Source of the DNA: a bacterium D16-51
Lineage (GTDB): Bacteria > Bacillota > Clostridia > Lachnospirales > Lachnospiraceae
NCBI GenBank assembly: GCA_003612285.1
Contig: RAYE01000001.1
Location: 186,001-250,000, forward strand
Direction of reading: 5' to 3'
Length of the DNA stretch: 64,000 bases
Made by a program: the position numbers and the translations under genes. Below, piece after piece: positions 34,828 through 44,085 of the stretch (positions are counted from its first letter, which is position 1; every line of letters starts with the position of its first letter). The notes beneath the pieces were generated by a model. That model did not search any database. It was not told the origin of the DNA and saw only the letters and a list, made by a program, of their open reading frames with translations.

Positions 34828-35760
34828 ATGAAGAAAAAATTAAGTATTTGTATACCAACGTATAATAGAGAAGGAAAGTTAAGGCTTCAAATTCAGTTTT
34901 TGTTAAATGAATTGAGCAGTTTAGATGCTCCGCTTAGGGATTTGGTAGAAATAATTGTGTCAGATAATGCATCAACTGATGGCACAGCTCAATTTATGAA
35001 TGGTTTATTTCATAATAATGTTCAGTATTATTGTAATAAAGAAAACGAGGGGATTGTAGCAAATGCTTATAAGGTCGTAGGGTATGCAGATGGGGAATTT
35101 ATATGGGTAGTAGGGGATGATGATATTTTAAATAAGGGAGTTTTAGGAAGAGTTTTTGAGATTATTTATGAATATCCTAATCTTAATTTTATTTATTTGA
35201 ATCATTTGTATATAGATGGAGATAAAATTTCTGATTCAAAATGTTATAGGGGAGGATTTGGGTTTTACAAAGGGGTATATCCTATGATATCCAGGCAGGA
35301 TTTTTATTTGAATTCTTCCGCATTAGGCCTAACCGCAAGTGTGGTTTTCAAAAGGAAAATTGTTATGTCGGTCATAGATGTATTGCCTTTGGATCAGAAA
35401 ATGGATTATGGATGGTCTTTTATTGCCGGGTTATATGGCGCTAATCTTGGAAATGGTTTTTTTGAAAAGAAGGTATGGCTCTATGACCAGATGTCAGGGA
35501 AAAGTTGGACAGATTATATGTATACAGCCCTTTATGGAAGTTTGTGCTCAACAATGCGGCTGCTTAAATTAGGGTTTTCTATAAGAAAAGTATGGGAAAT
35601 ATGCCATAGTTTTGGAGAGATTCCTAATTTAGTGGATTCGTTATTGGAAGAGATTTTGATATCGGGAAAGCAAAGTTCTATGGCAAAAAAATTACTTATA
35701 GCTTTATTGATTTTCGATACAAAGCATACTATAAGTGAAATTTTCATGCAGGATGGATAG
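34828..35760 (+). CDS. Glycosyltransferase family 2
   Basis: A 310-residue GT2 enzyme: KLSICIPTYNREGKLRLQ, IIVSDNASTDGTAQF, NEGIVANAYKV and WVVGDDDILNKG with the DDD metal site. GGAGAG at 34815-34820 supports ATG 34828 instead of ATG 34813. The C-terminus is helical and hydrophobic. Very A+T rich. It ends 83 bases before the carbamoyltransferase gene, the largest gap for some distance, so the operon may restart there. Confidence 0.87.
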   Translation: MKKKLSICIPTYNREGKLRLQIQFLLNELSSLDAPLRDLVEIIVSDNASTDGTAQFMNGLFHNNVQYYCNKENEGIVANAYKVVGYADGEFIWVVGDDDILNKGVLGRVFEIIYEYPNLNFIYLNHLYIDGDKISDSKCYRGGFGFYKGVYPMISRQDFYLNSSALGLTASVVFKRKIVMSVIDVLPLDQKMDYGWSFIAGLYGANLGNGFFEKKVWLYDQMSGKSWTDYMYTALYGSLCSTMRLLKLGFSIRKVWEICHSFGEIPNLVDSLLEEILISGKQSSMAKKLLIALLIFDTKHTISEIFMQDG

Positions 35761-35842
35761 AAAGGATAATATCTAAGTTAGTATATTTAAGGTTAATAAG
35801 TGTGCATAATAGAGAAAATAGTAGTGCAGGAAGGAGATAAAT

Positions 35843-37690
35843 ATGTATTTATTAGGAATATCCGGACTATATCATGATTCTGCTGCAGCGCTGATTTGTG
35901 ATGGGGAGATTATTGCAGCAGCGCAGGAAGAGCGTTTTACTAGAAAAAAGCATGATGCGCATGTTCCGGTAAATGCAATGAAATATTGTTTGAAGGAAGC
36001 TGGAATTACAGCAGAAGATTTAGAGGCTGTTGTTTATTATGACCAGCCAATGTTGACTTTAGACAGGTTTTTAAAAAATGCATTGGCCTTAGGGGAGGAA
36101 GCAGGAGAACTGGTGGAACATACTTATCCGAATCTTTTTTCCTGGAAGCTTTGGATACATAAGCAGATAGAATCTGGAATTGGTGGGTTAGGGAAGCGTG
36201 GAAAGCTTCTTGTTACCAAACATCATATTTCTCATGCGGCATCTGCTTTTTATCCATCTCCATATGAAAAGGCAGTGGTCTTGACAGTTGATGGTGTCGG
36301 GGAATGGACAACCACGGCTATTGGCGTGGGGGATGGAAATGGATTGAAATTATGTGAGGAAATCCGTTATCCCCATTCGCTTGGGTTATTGTATAGTGCG
36401 TTTACTTATTTTTGTGGGTTCAAAGTAAATTCAGGGGATTATAAATTTATGGGGTTGGCACCATACGGAAAGCCTGCTTATTATGATGTAATAAAAGAGA
36501 AAATGATAGATATCAAAGAGGATGGCTCCTACCGTCTGAATCTGGATTATTTTGATTACCATAAAGGCGGGACAATGATTAACGAAGAAAAATTTTCGGA
36601 GATTTTTGGTAGTGGAAGAAGGCAGCCGGAATCAAGGATTACACAACGGGAAATGGATGTTGCCGCTTCGGTTCAGAAAATTACAGAAGAAATTATTCTT
36701 CTTTTGACGCGTCATGCAAAAGAGAAGTATGGGGAAGAGATTGATAATTTATGTCTTGCGGGTGGCGTGGCGCTTAACTGCGTTGCTAATGGGAAGCTTC
36801 AGAAGGAGGGGATATTTAAGAATATCTGGATACAGCCGGCTGCGGGGGATGCAGGGGGCGCCCTTGGCGCAGCATTGTATGCATATTATTCTTATTTTGG
36901 GAAAGAACGGGTTTTGGAGGATGGGGACAGCCAGAAGGGAAGCCTGTTAGGACCTTCTTTCAGCATGGAAGAGATTATTTTATACCTTGAGGGGCATAAA
37001 TATCCATATCATTTATGTAAGGATAAGAAAGACAAGGCAGTTCTTCTGGCAAAGCTTCTGTCGGAGGAAAAGATTATCGGCGTGGCACAGGGACGCATGG
37101 AATTTGGACCAAGGGCTTTGGGAAACAGGAGCATTCTTGCAGACTGCCGTTCCCCATATATGCAGTCCAGGATTAATTTAAAGATTAAATATAGAGAATC
37201 CTTCCGCCCGTTTGCCCCTATTGTGCTTGCCGAAAAAGAGTCGGAATATTTTGATCTGCCATGCGACAGCCCTTATATGTTGAAAGTTGGCGATGTACAG
37301 AAAGAACGGAGGAAACCGTTTGATTTGGAAGGGCTTTTATTGGATAAGGAAGGGGACATGCTGCAGGTTGTGTCAGAACCCCGTTCTGATATTCCGGCGG
37401 TAACGCATGTGGATTACAGTGCCCGGATTCAAACTGTGGATTCTATAAGAAATAAGGAGCTGTATGATATTTTATCAGAGTATGAGAAGTTGACAGGATG
37501 TGCCGTCCTTGTAAATACGTCATTTAATGTGCGTGGTGAGCCAATTGTATGTACACCAAAGGATTCCTATGAATGTTTTATGAGGACTGACATGGATGTC
37601 CTGGTATTAGAGGATGCTGTTCTCTATAAAGAGGAACAACCGGAGTTTGTGGATGAAGAGGACTGGAGGGAAAAATATGCGCTGGACTGA
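35843..37690 (+). CDS. NodU/HypF-type carbamoyltransferase
   Basis: A 615-residue carbamoyltransferase of the NodU/TobZ family, which moves carbamoyl from carbamoyl phosphate, through carbamoyl-AMP, to a sugar hydroxyl. LGISGLYHDSAAALI, AAAQEERFTRKKHDAHVP, HHISHAASAFYPS, LTVDGVGEW and LCLAGGVALNCVANGKL form the N-terminal ASKHA-fold Kae1-like part. GRMEFGPRALGNRSILAD and CAVLVNTSFNVRGEPIV define the C-terminal domain. Length is normal. GAAGGAGAT precedes ATG 35843. It implies O-carbamoylated sugar in the glycan. Confidence 0.93.
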   Translation: MYLLGISGLYHDSAAALICDGEIIAAAQEERFTRKKHDAHVPVNAMKYCLKEAGITAEDLEAVVYYDQPMLTLDRFLKNALALGEEAGELVEHTYPNLFSWKLWIHKQIESGIGGLGKRGKLLVTKHHISHAASAFYPSPYEKAVVLTVDGVGEWTTTAIGVGDGNGLKLCEEIRYPHSLGLLYSAFTYFCGFKVNSGDYKFMGLAPYGKPAYYDVIKEKMIDIKEDGSYRLNLDYFDYHKGGTMINEEKFSEIFGSGRRQPESRITQREMDVAASVQKITEEIILLLTRHAKEKYGEEIDNLCLAGGVALNCVANGKLQKEGIFKNIWIQPAAGDAGGALGAALYAYYSYFGKERVLEDGDSQKGSLLGPSFSMEEIILYLEGHKYPYHLCKDKKDKAVLLAKLLSEEKIIGVAQGRMEFGPRALGNRSILADCRSPYMQSRINLKIKYRESFRPFAPIVLAEKESEYFDLPCDSPYMLKVGDVQKERRKPFDLEGLLLDKEGDMLQVVSEPRSDIPAVTHVDYSARIQTVDSIRNKELYDILSEYEKLTGCAVLVNTSFNVRGEPIVCTPKDSYECFMRTDMDVLVLEDAVLYKEEQPEFVDEEDWREKYALD

Positions 37691-38030
37691 TATGGATGAG
37701 AAGGAAATGATAAAAGCATGGGCAGAGGAAGAATATCTGGAAGAGCTGCAGGAGTCTTATCTGCCACAGCCGGATAATGGAAAAGAAAGCTATTGGGCAG
37801 AGTATGATAATGAAAAAAATATTGCAGAATATGATTTTTCTTCTGTTCCGGAGTTAATGGCGATGCTGAAAGCAGAGCTGGTGGAACCTTATATGGAGGA
37901 TTTATTCCGGCCTTTAGCAGTATCTGCTTTTAAACAGCGTGCCAGGGAATCAGAGGACGGAAAGGTTTTGACGGAAACAGGGGAAACAGCAGGGGAGATA
38001 ACAATACCGGAATTTGTATATATTTTTTAG
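37677..38030 (+). CDS. Small acidic hypothetical protein after carbamoyltransferase
   Basis: A 117-residue acidic protein I do not recognise. GGAGGG at 37665-37670 fixes ATG 37677, so it overlaps the carbamoyltransferase gene by 14 bases and is translationally coupled to it. It is rich in Glu and Asp with no membrane segment. Carbamoyltransferase genes in glycan clusters are often followed by small accessory proteins, but I see no match to a named family. Confidence 0.6.
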   Translation: MRWTDMDEKEMIKAWAEEEYLEELQESYLPQPDNGKESYWAEYDNEKNIAEYDFSSVPELMAMLKAELVEPYMEDLFRPLAVSAFKQRARESEDGKVLTETGETAGEITIPEFVYIF

Positions 38031-38249
38031 TTTTTGTGCGCAACAAGCAACGGGCTGATTTGAAATTATGTAGAAAAATTGTATCAAATGGAACAGGGAT
38101 TGTATGATGAAGGAATGGGTAATTTGAAAAAGAAGGAATATTATCTGGAATTTTTCTATGTGTTTGTTAAAAGAAGATAGGATTGGGAGATTTTGAAAAA
38201 TAAAAACTAGAGGGCTTGGGATTATAATAATTCATAAAGGAGAAAGTAA

Positions 38250-40133
38250 ATGAAATATAATATCTTTTTTTATAAGAATTTGAATGAGATGAATAATAAA
38301 AAAGTTGTTATATTTGGTTGTACAGATAATGCACGAGAGTTTGCTTTGAGGCTGCTTCGTGAAGAAATCCGATTTGACTATTTTTTACAGCCATATGGTA
38401 AGGGCGATGAATATGAACTTCCTGTATTGTATTCCAAGCAAATTATTAGTATAGCAGAGTGCCGGAGAATGGATGACTTTGTGATTATCTGCCCTTATAT
38501 AGATTTGAAATTTGCAAAAGCAGTTCTATGTGAGGCTGGATTAAATTCTCAATTACTTGTAGTGGAGGATGTGCATCCCTATATAAAGAATTCGGATAAT
38601 GTGATAATTTATGGCATGGGGGGAGGGGCACATAAATTGTATCAAAAATATGGTGAAATATTGAATGTAAAATATTTTGTAGATTCCAAATCAGAAAATA
38701 ATGGAATGCTTTTTGAAAATTGTCCTGTTCTTGGAAGGAAGGAATTAAAAAATTTGGCAGGAGATTCCGTGGTAATTATTGCAAGTGTTTATTATAGGCA
38801 AATAGCGGAAGAATTAGTAGAGAATGTTGAAATAGAAAGCGATCATATCTTCAGGCATTTAGAAGGAGGATTACGGTTAAATGAAGATTTGTCCTTTATA
38901 ATTCCAGAAGGAAGTTTTAAGGATATATTATTTACTGCTAAAAAAAAGAAGTTGTTTCTATATGGTTATAAATGCATTGTTGAAAGTTTAGAGAGGAAAT
39001 TTAATTTATTAGATATTCCTGTGCAGACATTGGTAAGAAAGTCTGAAAAAGAGGATGGCACAATTTATGATTTAATATATAAAAGTTTTGAAGATACGAT
39101 GTTTGTAATAACAGATGGATATAGTCTGGAAGGGAAAAATAAAATACGAGAAGCAGGGATAACAGAAAAAGATGTTATATGGGCAGAGGATTATAGTTTG
39201 TTTCGCAGTTGCAGGGAAAAGTATATGTTAGATCCAATTTTAGGAGTGACGCCTGAAAATGAGGACGAAGGTGGAAAAGATAGATATTATGGTTTTAAGG
39301 AGTTCTCTTATAAAAAGGAAAACAAAAAACCACTTGTGATATTGACATTGGGAGGATCAACGACAGCCGCATATTTTGTAAGAGAGAAAACCTGGAGTGA
39401 AAAATTATCAGATTTGTTAAAGGAAAAAGGGATAGCACATATTATTTATTGCGGAGGAATGCATTCCTATACAGCGAGTGGTGAATTATTAAAGTTCATC
39501 AGAGATGGAATTTGGATGCAGCCTGATATTGTTTTAAGTTACAGTGGTGTGAATAATTTACACGAGGAGATAACAAGTTATTCAGAGCAGAGGTTTATCA
39601 GTAATTATTTGGGTGATTTGTATGAAAAAACATTTATTTCTTCCGGTGTGCGTAATTGGAATACTTCTGCAAAGGTTTATTATGGAATTAATCCAGATAT
39701 AGGACGGTTCGAATACTGGCTGTCACAAGAAAAGATGATGCATGCGATATGTGATTGTCTAAATATCAAGTTTAGATGTTTTTTGCAGCCAATGCTTTTT
39801 ACAAAAAGAAATTATTGTGTTGAAGATGCGGAAGTAATTGTAAAGCTTGATGTGTTTTGGAACAAAATAATGAGAAAGTATCAGTATGTAAATAATTGGA
39901 GAGAAAATGAAAAGTGGAATAATAAGCTTTGCAGCGCATGGGAAAGCATTGTAGAACATGCATATGATTTCAGAAACAAAGGAGAAAAGATTGATGCAGA
40001 GTGGTTTGTCAATTTATCTGGTTTGTTTGATGATGTTTCTGGTGTATATATGGATGAGGCGCATGTTTATGAATGGGGAAATCAGATGATAGCTGAGAAA
40101 ATATATGATGCAATTGAGCAATGGTTACAGTAA
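38250..40133 (+). CDS. Tandem Rossmann-like domains fused to SGNH hydrolase-like domain
   Basis: A 627-residue protein. Two copies of the Rossmann-like module come first: KKVVIFGCTDNAREFALRL (about residues 18-36) and NVIIYGMGGGAHKLYQKYG (about 115-133), with a possible third near residue 230 (KKLFLYGYKCIVESL). From about 355 there is an SGNH/GDSL-type domain: LTLGGSTTAAY with Ser370, YCGGMHSYTASGELL, DIVLSYSGVNN, and a C-terminal DEAH (Asp602, His605) that would complete the catalytic set. These enzymes remove or transfer acyl groups. A 219-base gap with no clear gene precedes it. Confidence 0.72.
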   Translation: MKYNIFFYKNLNEMNNKKVVIFGCTDNAREFALRLLREEIRFDYFLQPYGKGDEYELPVLYSKQIISIAECRRMDDFVIICPYIDLKFAKAVLCEAGLNSQLLVVEDVHPYIKNSDNVIIYGMGGGAHKLYQKYGEILNVKYFVDSKSENNGMLFENCPVLGRKELKNLAGDSVVIIASVYYRQIAEELVENVEIESDHIFRHLEGGLRLNEDLSFIIPEGSFKDILFTAKKKKLFLYGYKCIVESLERKFNLLDIPVQTLVRKSEKEDGTIYDLIYKSFEDTMFVITDGYSLEGKNKIREAGITEKDVIWAEDYSLFRSCREKYMLDPILGVTPENEDEGGKDRYYGFKEFSYKKENKKPLVILTLGGSTTAAYFVREKTWSEKLSDLLKEKGIAHIIYCGGMHSYTASGELLKFIRDGIWMQPDIVLSYSGVNNLHEEITSYSEQRFISNYLGDLYEKTFISSGVRNWNTSAKVYYGINPDIGRFEYWLSQEKMMHAICDCLNIKFRCFLQPMLFTKRNYCVEDAEVIVKLDVFWNKIMRKYQYVNNWRENEKWNNKLCSAWESIVEHAYDFRNKGEKIDAEWFVNLSGLFDDVSGVYMDEAHVYEWGNQMIAEKIYDAIEQWLQ

Positions 40134-40168
40134 ATAGTTTAATATTTGGCGATTTGAAAGGAGAGGAA

Positions 40169-41518
40169 ATGAGTAATCAGAAAGAATTACATGATGAAAT
40201 TTTGGACAAGGTGAAGGAATACTATGACAGATTTCATGATAAAAGCAATGATGTATTTGAAGAAGGAGACAGGGTGTCTTATTCTGGTAGAATATATGAC
40301 AGCGATGAAATGGTTAATCTGGTAGATGCTTCATTGGAATTTTGGCTTACACAAGGCAGGTATTCGGAAGAGTTTGAAACAAGGCTTGCAAAATATATAG
40401 GAACAAAGTATTGTTCGTTAGTTAATTCCGGTTCATCAGCAAATTTGGCAGCTTTTATGGCGTTGACAGCAGAGGAATTAGGGGAGCGGAAAATTGGCCG
40501 TGGCGATGAAGTAATTACTGTAGCGGCTGGATTTCCAACCACTATTTCGCCGATTGTCCAGTATGGGGCAGTTCCTGTTTTTCTTGATGTCACTATTCCA
40601 GAATATAACATTGATGTCAGTATGTTAGGAAGGGCGGTATCAGATAAAACAAAAGCAGTATTTTTAGCACATACTTTGGGGAATCCATTTGATATTCAAG
40701 CAGTGAAAGATTTTTGTGATAAATATGGGTTATGGTTAATAGAGGATAATTGCGACGCATTGGGTTCAGAATATTTATATAATGGGGAATGGCATAAGAC
40801 AGGGACGATAGGGGATATTTCAACATGCAGTTTCTATCCGCCGCATCATATCACGCTTGGAGAGGGTGGGGCAGTATGTACAAGTAATCCTCTATTGCAT
40901 CGGCTGATTAATTCATTCCGCGACTGGGGGCGTGACTGTTGGTGCAAATCGGGGGTAGATGATACCTGTGGGCATCGCTATACGCAGAAGTTTGGGGAAT
41001 TGCCACTGGGATATGACCATAAATATGTGTATTCCCATTTTGGGTATAATCTTCAGGCAACGGACTTGCAGGCATCTATTGGTTGTGCACAATTGGGAAA
41101 ATTAGAAAGATTTACAGAAATCCGTAAGAAAAATTGGGATTATTTACGGAAAGGGCTGGACGGAGTGCAAGATAAAATAATTTTGCCAGAAAAAGATGGA
41201 AAAACTTCTCCAAGTTGGTTTGGCTTTTTAATGACTGTTCAGGAAAATGCCGGCTTTTCTCGCAACGAGCTAGCGCAGTATCTTGAAAGTAAAAATATTC
41301 AGACACGGTATCTTTTTGCAGGAAATTTTTTAAAGCATCCATGTTTTGACAGGATGCGCGAAAAGAAGAAAGGATATAGGGTAATAGGGGATTTAAAGAA
41401 TACTGACCGCATTATGGAATCTTCCCTGTGGATTGGAGTCTATCCTGGAATGACAAAAGAAAAACTGGATTACATGATAAAAGAGATAAAGAGTTTTGTA
41501 GAAATAAAAAATAGTTAG
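40169..41518 (+). CDS. rfbH: CDP-4-keto-6-deoxyglucose 3-dehydrase (E1)
   Basis: A 449-residue DegT/DnrJ-fold enzyme of the RfbH/DdhC/AscC group. It uses pyridoxamine phosphate and an iron-sulfur centre to remove the C3 hydroxyl of CDP-4-keto-6-deoxyglucose. The lysine that normally binds PLP in this fold is replaced by histidine in FYPPHHITLGEGG (H226), the hallmark of this group. Cysteines in the loop DWGRDCWCKSGVDDTCGHRY are the cluster ligands seen in the family. AAAGGAGAGG supports ATG 40169. With RfbF and RfbG downstream the assignment is firm. Its usual partner, the E3 reductase, is not in the window. Confidence 0.93.
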   Translation: MSNQKELHDEILDKVKEYYDRFHDKSNDVFEEGDRVSYSGRIYDSDEMVNLVDASLEFWLTQGRYSEEFETRLAKYIGTKYCSLVNSGSSANLAAFMALTAEELGERKIGRGDEVITVAAGFPTTISPIVQYGAVPVFLDVTIPEYNIDVSMLGRAVSDKTKAVFLAHTLGNPFDIQAVKDFCDKYGLWLIEDNCDALGSEYLYNGEWHKTGTIGDISTCSFYPPHHITLGEGGAVCTSNPLLHRLINSFRDWGRDCWCKSGVDDTCGHRYTQKFGELPLGYDHKYVYSHFGYNLQATDLQASIGCAQLGKLERFTEIRKKNWDYLRKGLDGVQDKIILPEKDGKTSPSWFGFLMTVQENAGFSRNELAQYLESKNIQTRYLFAGNFLKHPCFDRMREKKKGYRVIGDLKNTDRIMESSLWIGVYPGMTKEKLDYMIKEIKSFVEIKNS

Positions 41519-41529
41519 GATGGTGAGGA

Positions 41530-43269
41530 ATGACAGTTTCAGAATATATTTTTGATTTTATAAAAAAAATGGGATGCAATAAAGTTTTTATGGTGTCGGG
41601 AAGTTCTGCAATGTGGCTGACGGATGCATTGAAAAGGAATGATGCTTTAGAGGCAATATGTTGTCATCATGAACAGGCTGCAGCAATGGCAGCGGATGGT
41701 TATGGCAGGATAAATCATGTACCAGGGGCATGTCTGGTAACAATTGGGCCAGGGGCAACGAATGCCATTACGGGAGTGGCTCAGGCTTTTTTAGATTCTT
41801 CCCCGATGTTTGTTGTTTCAGGACAGGCTAATTCCAGATTGCTACAATATGCAATGGATACAGGAATCAGACAGCAGGGATGCCAAAGCATTTATTTGGA
41901 ACCAATAGTATCTTCTATTACAAAATATTTTGCTGCGGTTATGAATCCAGATGATATACCAAAGATTATGGCAGAGGCATATTATGAAGCGATGAATGGC
42001 AGAAAAGGACCTGTCTGGATTGATGTTCCTGTGGATATTCAAAACAGGCAGATTTCAGACGAGGTTCTCAATAAAGATTGGCAAAAAGTTTTTTCTGTTT
42101 TGGATATTCCAGTTAAAGACATACAGAATATTGCGTCTCTTTTAGGAAAGGCTGAAAAGCCTTTGGTATTAGCAGGTTTTGGGGTAAGGAGTGCAGATGC
42201 GGCAGAGGAGTTGAAAGAGTTATGTGACTATGTTTCTGCGCCGGTTGTTACTTCCAGAGGAGGAATTGATGTAGTGGAGACGGAATATCCCCTTTTTGTT
42301 GGGCGTCCAGGAAGCTATGGCGACCGTGCTTCTCACTTTGCGATACAGGAGGCAGACTTTTTGCTGATTCTTGGAAGCCGTTTATCAATTTCTACAATTG
42401 GATATTATCCTGACCGTTTTGCTAAAAATGCAGTAAAGGTAATGGTGGATATTGATAAAAAGGAATTAGATAAACAGGATGTACCAATAGATTATAAGTT
42501 TCAGGCTGATTTGAAACAGTTTCTCCAAATGCTTAATATGGAACTTAAAAAGATAAAAATACCAAAGCATTCAGAATGGGTGAAGCATTGTATGGATAAT
42601 AAAAAGAAATATCCAACGGTGATAGAATCTTATATGCATGAAATACCTCATAATGAATATTATGTGACAAAACTAATATCGGATGCAGTGATGGAAGAAG
42701 CAACGATAGTAGTTGATACAGGAAGTGTCTGTAATATTGTTTCCCAAAGCTGGCAATTGAAAAAAGGGCAGAGGTATTTGATTTCAGGCGGCTTGTCCTG
42801 TATGGGATTCTGGGCAACAGCGTTAGGGGCCTACCACGAAGGGAGACAGTTAGTTGCGATTGCAGGTGATGGCAGTACACAGATGAATATACAAGAATTT
42901 GCAACATTGAAGTATAACAACATTCCTCTAAAGTTATTTATATATAACAATAATGGTTATATGTTAATTAGGCATAATCAGCATAACTATATGGATGACA
43001 GATTTTTAGGGGTAGGACCGGACAGTGGACTTCAGACACCTGATTTTTGTAAAGTAGCAAATGCATTTGGAATCAAGTCGGTAAAAATAGGGGAATCGGA
43101 CGACATCAAAAGTAAGGTACATGAAGTTATGCAGATGGGTGGGCCTGTTATTTGTGAAATAATGTGTCAGGAATTTGCACCTATTGTGCCAAGAATTGCT
43201 TCCAGAGTAATGCCGGATGGTTCTTTGAAGGCAGCAGAATTTGAAGATTTATATCCATTTTTGGATTGA
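41530..43269 (+). CDS. yerE: Acetolactate-synthase-like thiamine enzyme (YerE-like)
   Basis: A 579-residue thiamine-diphosphate enzyme of the acetohydroxyacid synthase fold. CCHHEQAAAMAADGYGR holds the activating glutamate near residue 49, TIGPGATNAITGVAQAF and the GDG motif AIAGDGSTQMNIQEFATLKYNN (around residue 445) bind the cofactor. It sits between rfbH and rfbF with 12- and 18-base gaps. In Yersinia, YerE performs this kind of reaction: transfer of acetyl from pyruvate to C4 of CDP-3,6-dideoxy-4-ketoglucose, forming the branched sugar yersiniose. Isoleucine/valine synthesis is unlikely in this setting. Confidence 0.8.
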   Translation: MTVSEYIFDFIKKMGCNKVFMVSGSSAMWLTDALKRNDALEAICCHHEQAAAMAADGYGRINHVPGACLVTIGPGATNAITGVAQAFLDSSPMFVVSGQANSRLLQYAMDTGIRQQGCQSIYLEPIVSSITKYFAAVMNPDDIPKIMAEAYYEAMNGRKGPVWIDVPVDIQNRQISDEVLNKDWQKVFSVLDIPVKDIQNIASLLGKAEKPLVLAGFGVRSADAAEELKELCDYVSAPVVTSRGGIDVVETEYPLFVGRPGSYGDRASHFAIQEADFLLILGSRLSISTIGYYPDRFAKNAVKVMVDIDKKELDKQDVPIDYKFQADLKQFLQMLNMELKKIKIPKHSEWVKHCMDNKKKYPTVIESYMHEIPHNEYYVTKLISDAVMEEATIVVDTGSVCNIVSQSWQLKKGQRYLISGGLSCMGFWATALGAYHEGRQLVAIAGDGSTQMNIQEFATLKYNNIPLKLFIYNNNGYMLIRHNQHNYMDDRFLGVGPDSGLQTPDFCKVANAFGIKSVKIGESDDIKSKVHEVMQMGGPVICEIMCQEFAPIVPRIASRVMPDGSLKAAEFEDLYPFLD

Positions 43270-43287
43270 TGGTATGGAGGAAGGAAG

Positions 43288-44061
43288 ATGAAGGTTGTTA
43301 TTTTGGCAGGGGGAAGGGGGTCAAGGCTAAGTGAGGAGACATATCTTAAGCCAAAGCCAATGGTAGAAATTGGAGATGCCCCTATTTTATGGCATATTAT
43401 GAAAATATATTCTTATTATGGATATCATGATTTCGTGATTTGCTGTGGGTATAAAGGTGAAATGATAAAAGAGTATTTCATGGATTATTATATGCAGGCA
43501 GCAGATATCACTGTGGATTTAAGTAACAATTCCTATGTAGTGCATGAAAATGTAACAGAGCCATGGAAAGTGACATTGGTAGATACAGGTTTGGAAACAA
43601 ATACTTCAGGCAGAATTATGAGAATAAGAAAATATTTAAATGAAGAGCCATTTATGCTTACATATGGCGACGGAGTATCGAATGTCAATATAAAAGAATT
43701 GGTTAAATTTCATAAGGCCCATAAAAAAATTGCGACAATTACTGCAGCAAAGCCGGCTGGAAGGTGGGGAGCGATTCAGATTAATGATGGTACAAATAGT
43801 ATTGAAACTTTCCGGGAAAAAGAATGTGCTGACCAGGCATGGGTAAATTCAGGGTTTGCAGTTTTTGAACCAGAGTTGTTTCAGTATTTAACAGACGAGA
43901 CACAGCAGTTGGAAAAGGAACCGTATGACAGGCTTGTAAAGGATGGACAGATGATTGCTTATAAACATTTTGGGTTTTGGCATCCAATGGATACGGTAAA
44001 TGACAGGGCTGTATTGCAGAGTTATTGGAAGAGTGGTCAGGCGCCATGGAAAATATGGTGA
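43288..44061 (+). CDS. rfbF: Glucose-1-phosphate cytidylyltransferase
   Basis: A 257-residue enzyme, the same length as Salmonella RfbF, that makes CDP-glucose from glucose 1-phosphate and CTP. VVILAGGRGSRLSEETYLKPKPMVEIG is the nucleotidyltransferase signature, then PILWHIMKIYSYYG, GYKGEMIKEYF, LTYGDGVSNVNI with the metal-binding Asp, and FGFWHPMDTVNDR near the C-terminus, all typical of RfbF. GGAGGAAGG precedes the start. It begins the CDP-hexose branch finished by RfbG and RfbH nearby. Confidence 0.96.
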   Translation: MKVVILAGGRGSRLSEETYLKPKPMVEIGDAPILWHIMKIYSYYGYHDFVICCGYKGEMIKEYFMDYYMQAADITVDLSNNSYVVHENVTEPWKVTLVDTGLETNTSGRIMRIRKYLNEEPFMLTYGDGVSNVNIKELVKFHKAHKKIATITAAKPAGRWGAIQINDGTNSIETFREKECADQAWVNSGFAVFEPELFQYLTDETQQLEKEPYDRLVKDGQMIAYKHFGFWHPMDTVNDRAVLQSYWKSGQAPWKIW

Positions 44062-44085
44062 TTTTATGTGAGGGAGGTAACAGAG

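Noticed and set aside
38031-38249. Possible short gene between the small acidic protein and the SGNH fusion
   Set aside because: Only frames of fewer than 20 codons without good ribosome binding sites; it is treated as intergenic.
41530-43269. Acetolactate synthase for branched-chain amino acids
   Set aside because: No small regulatory subunit or other ilv genes; it is embedded between CDP-hexose genes.
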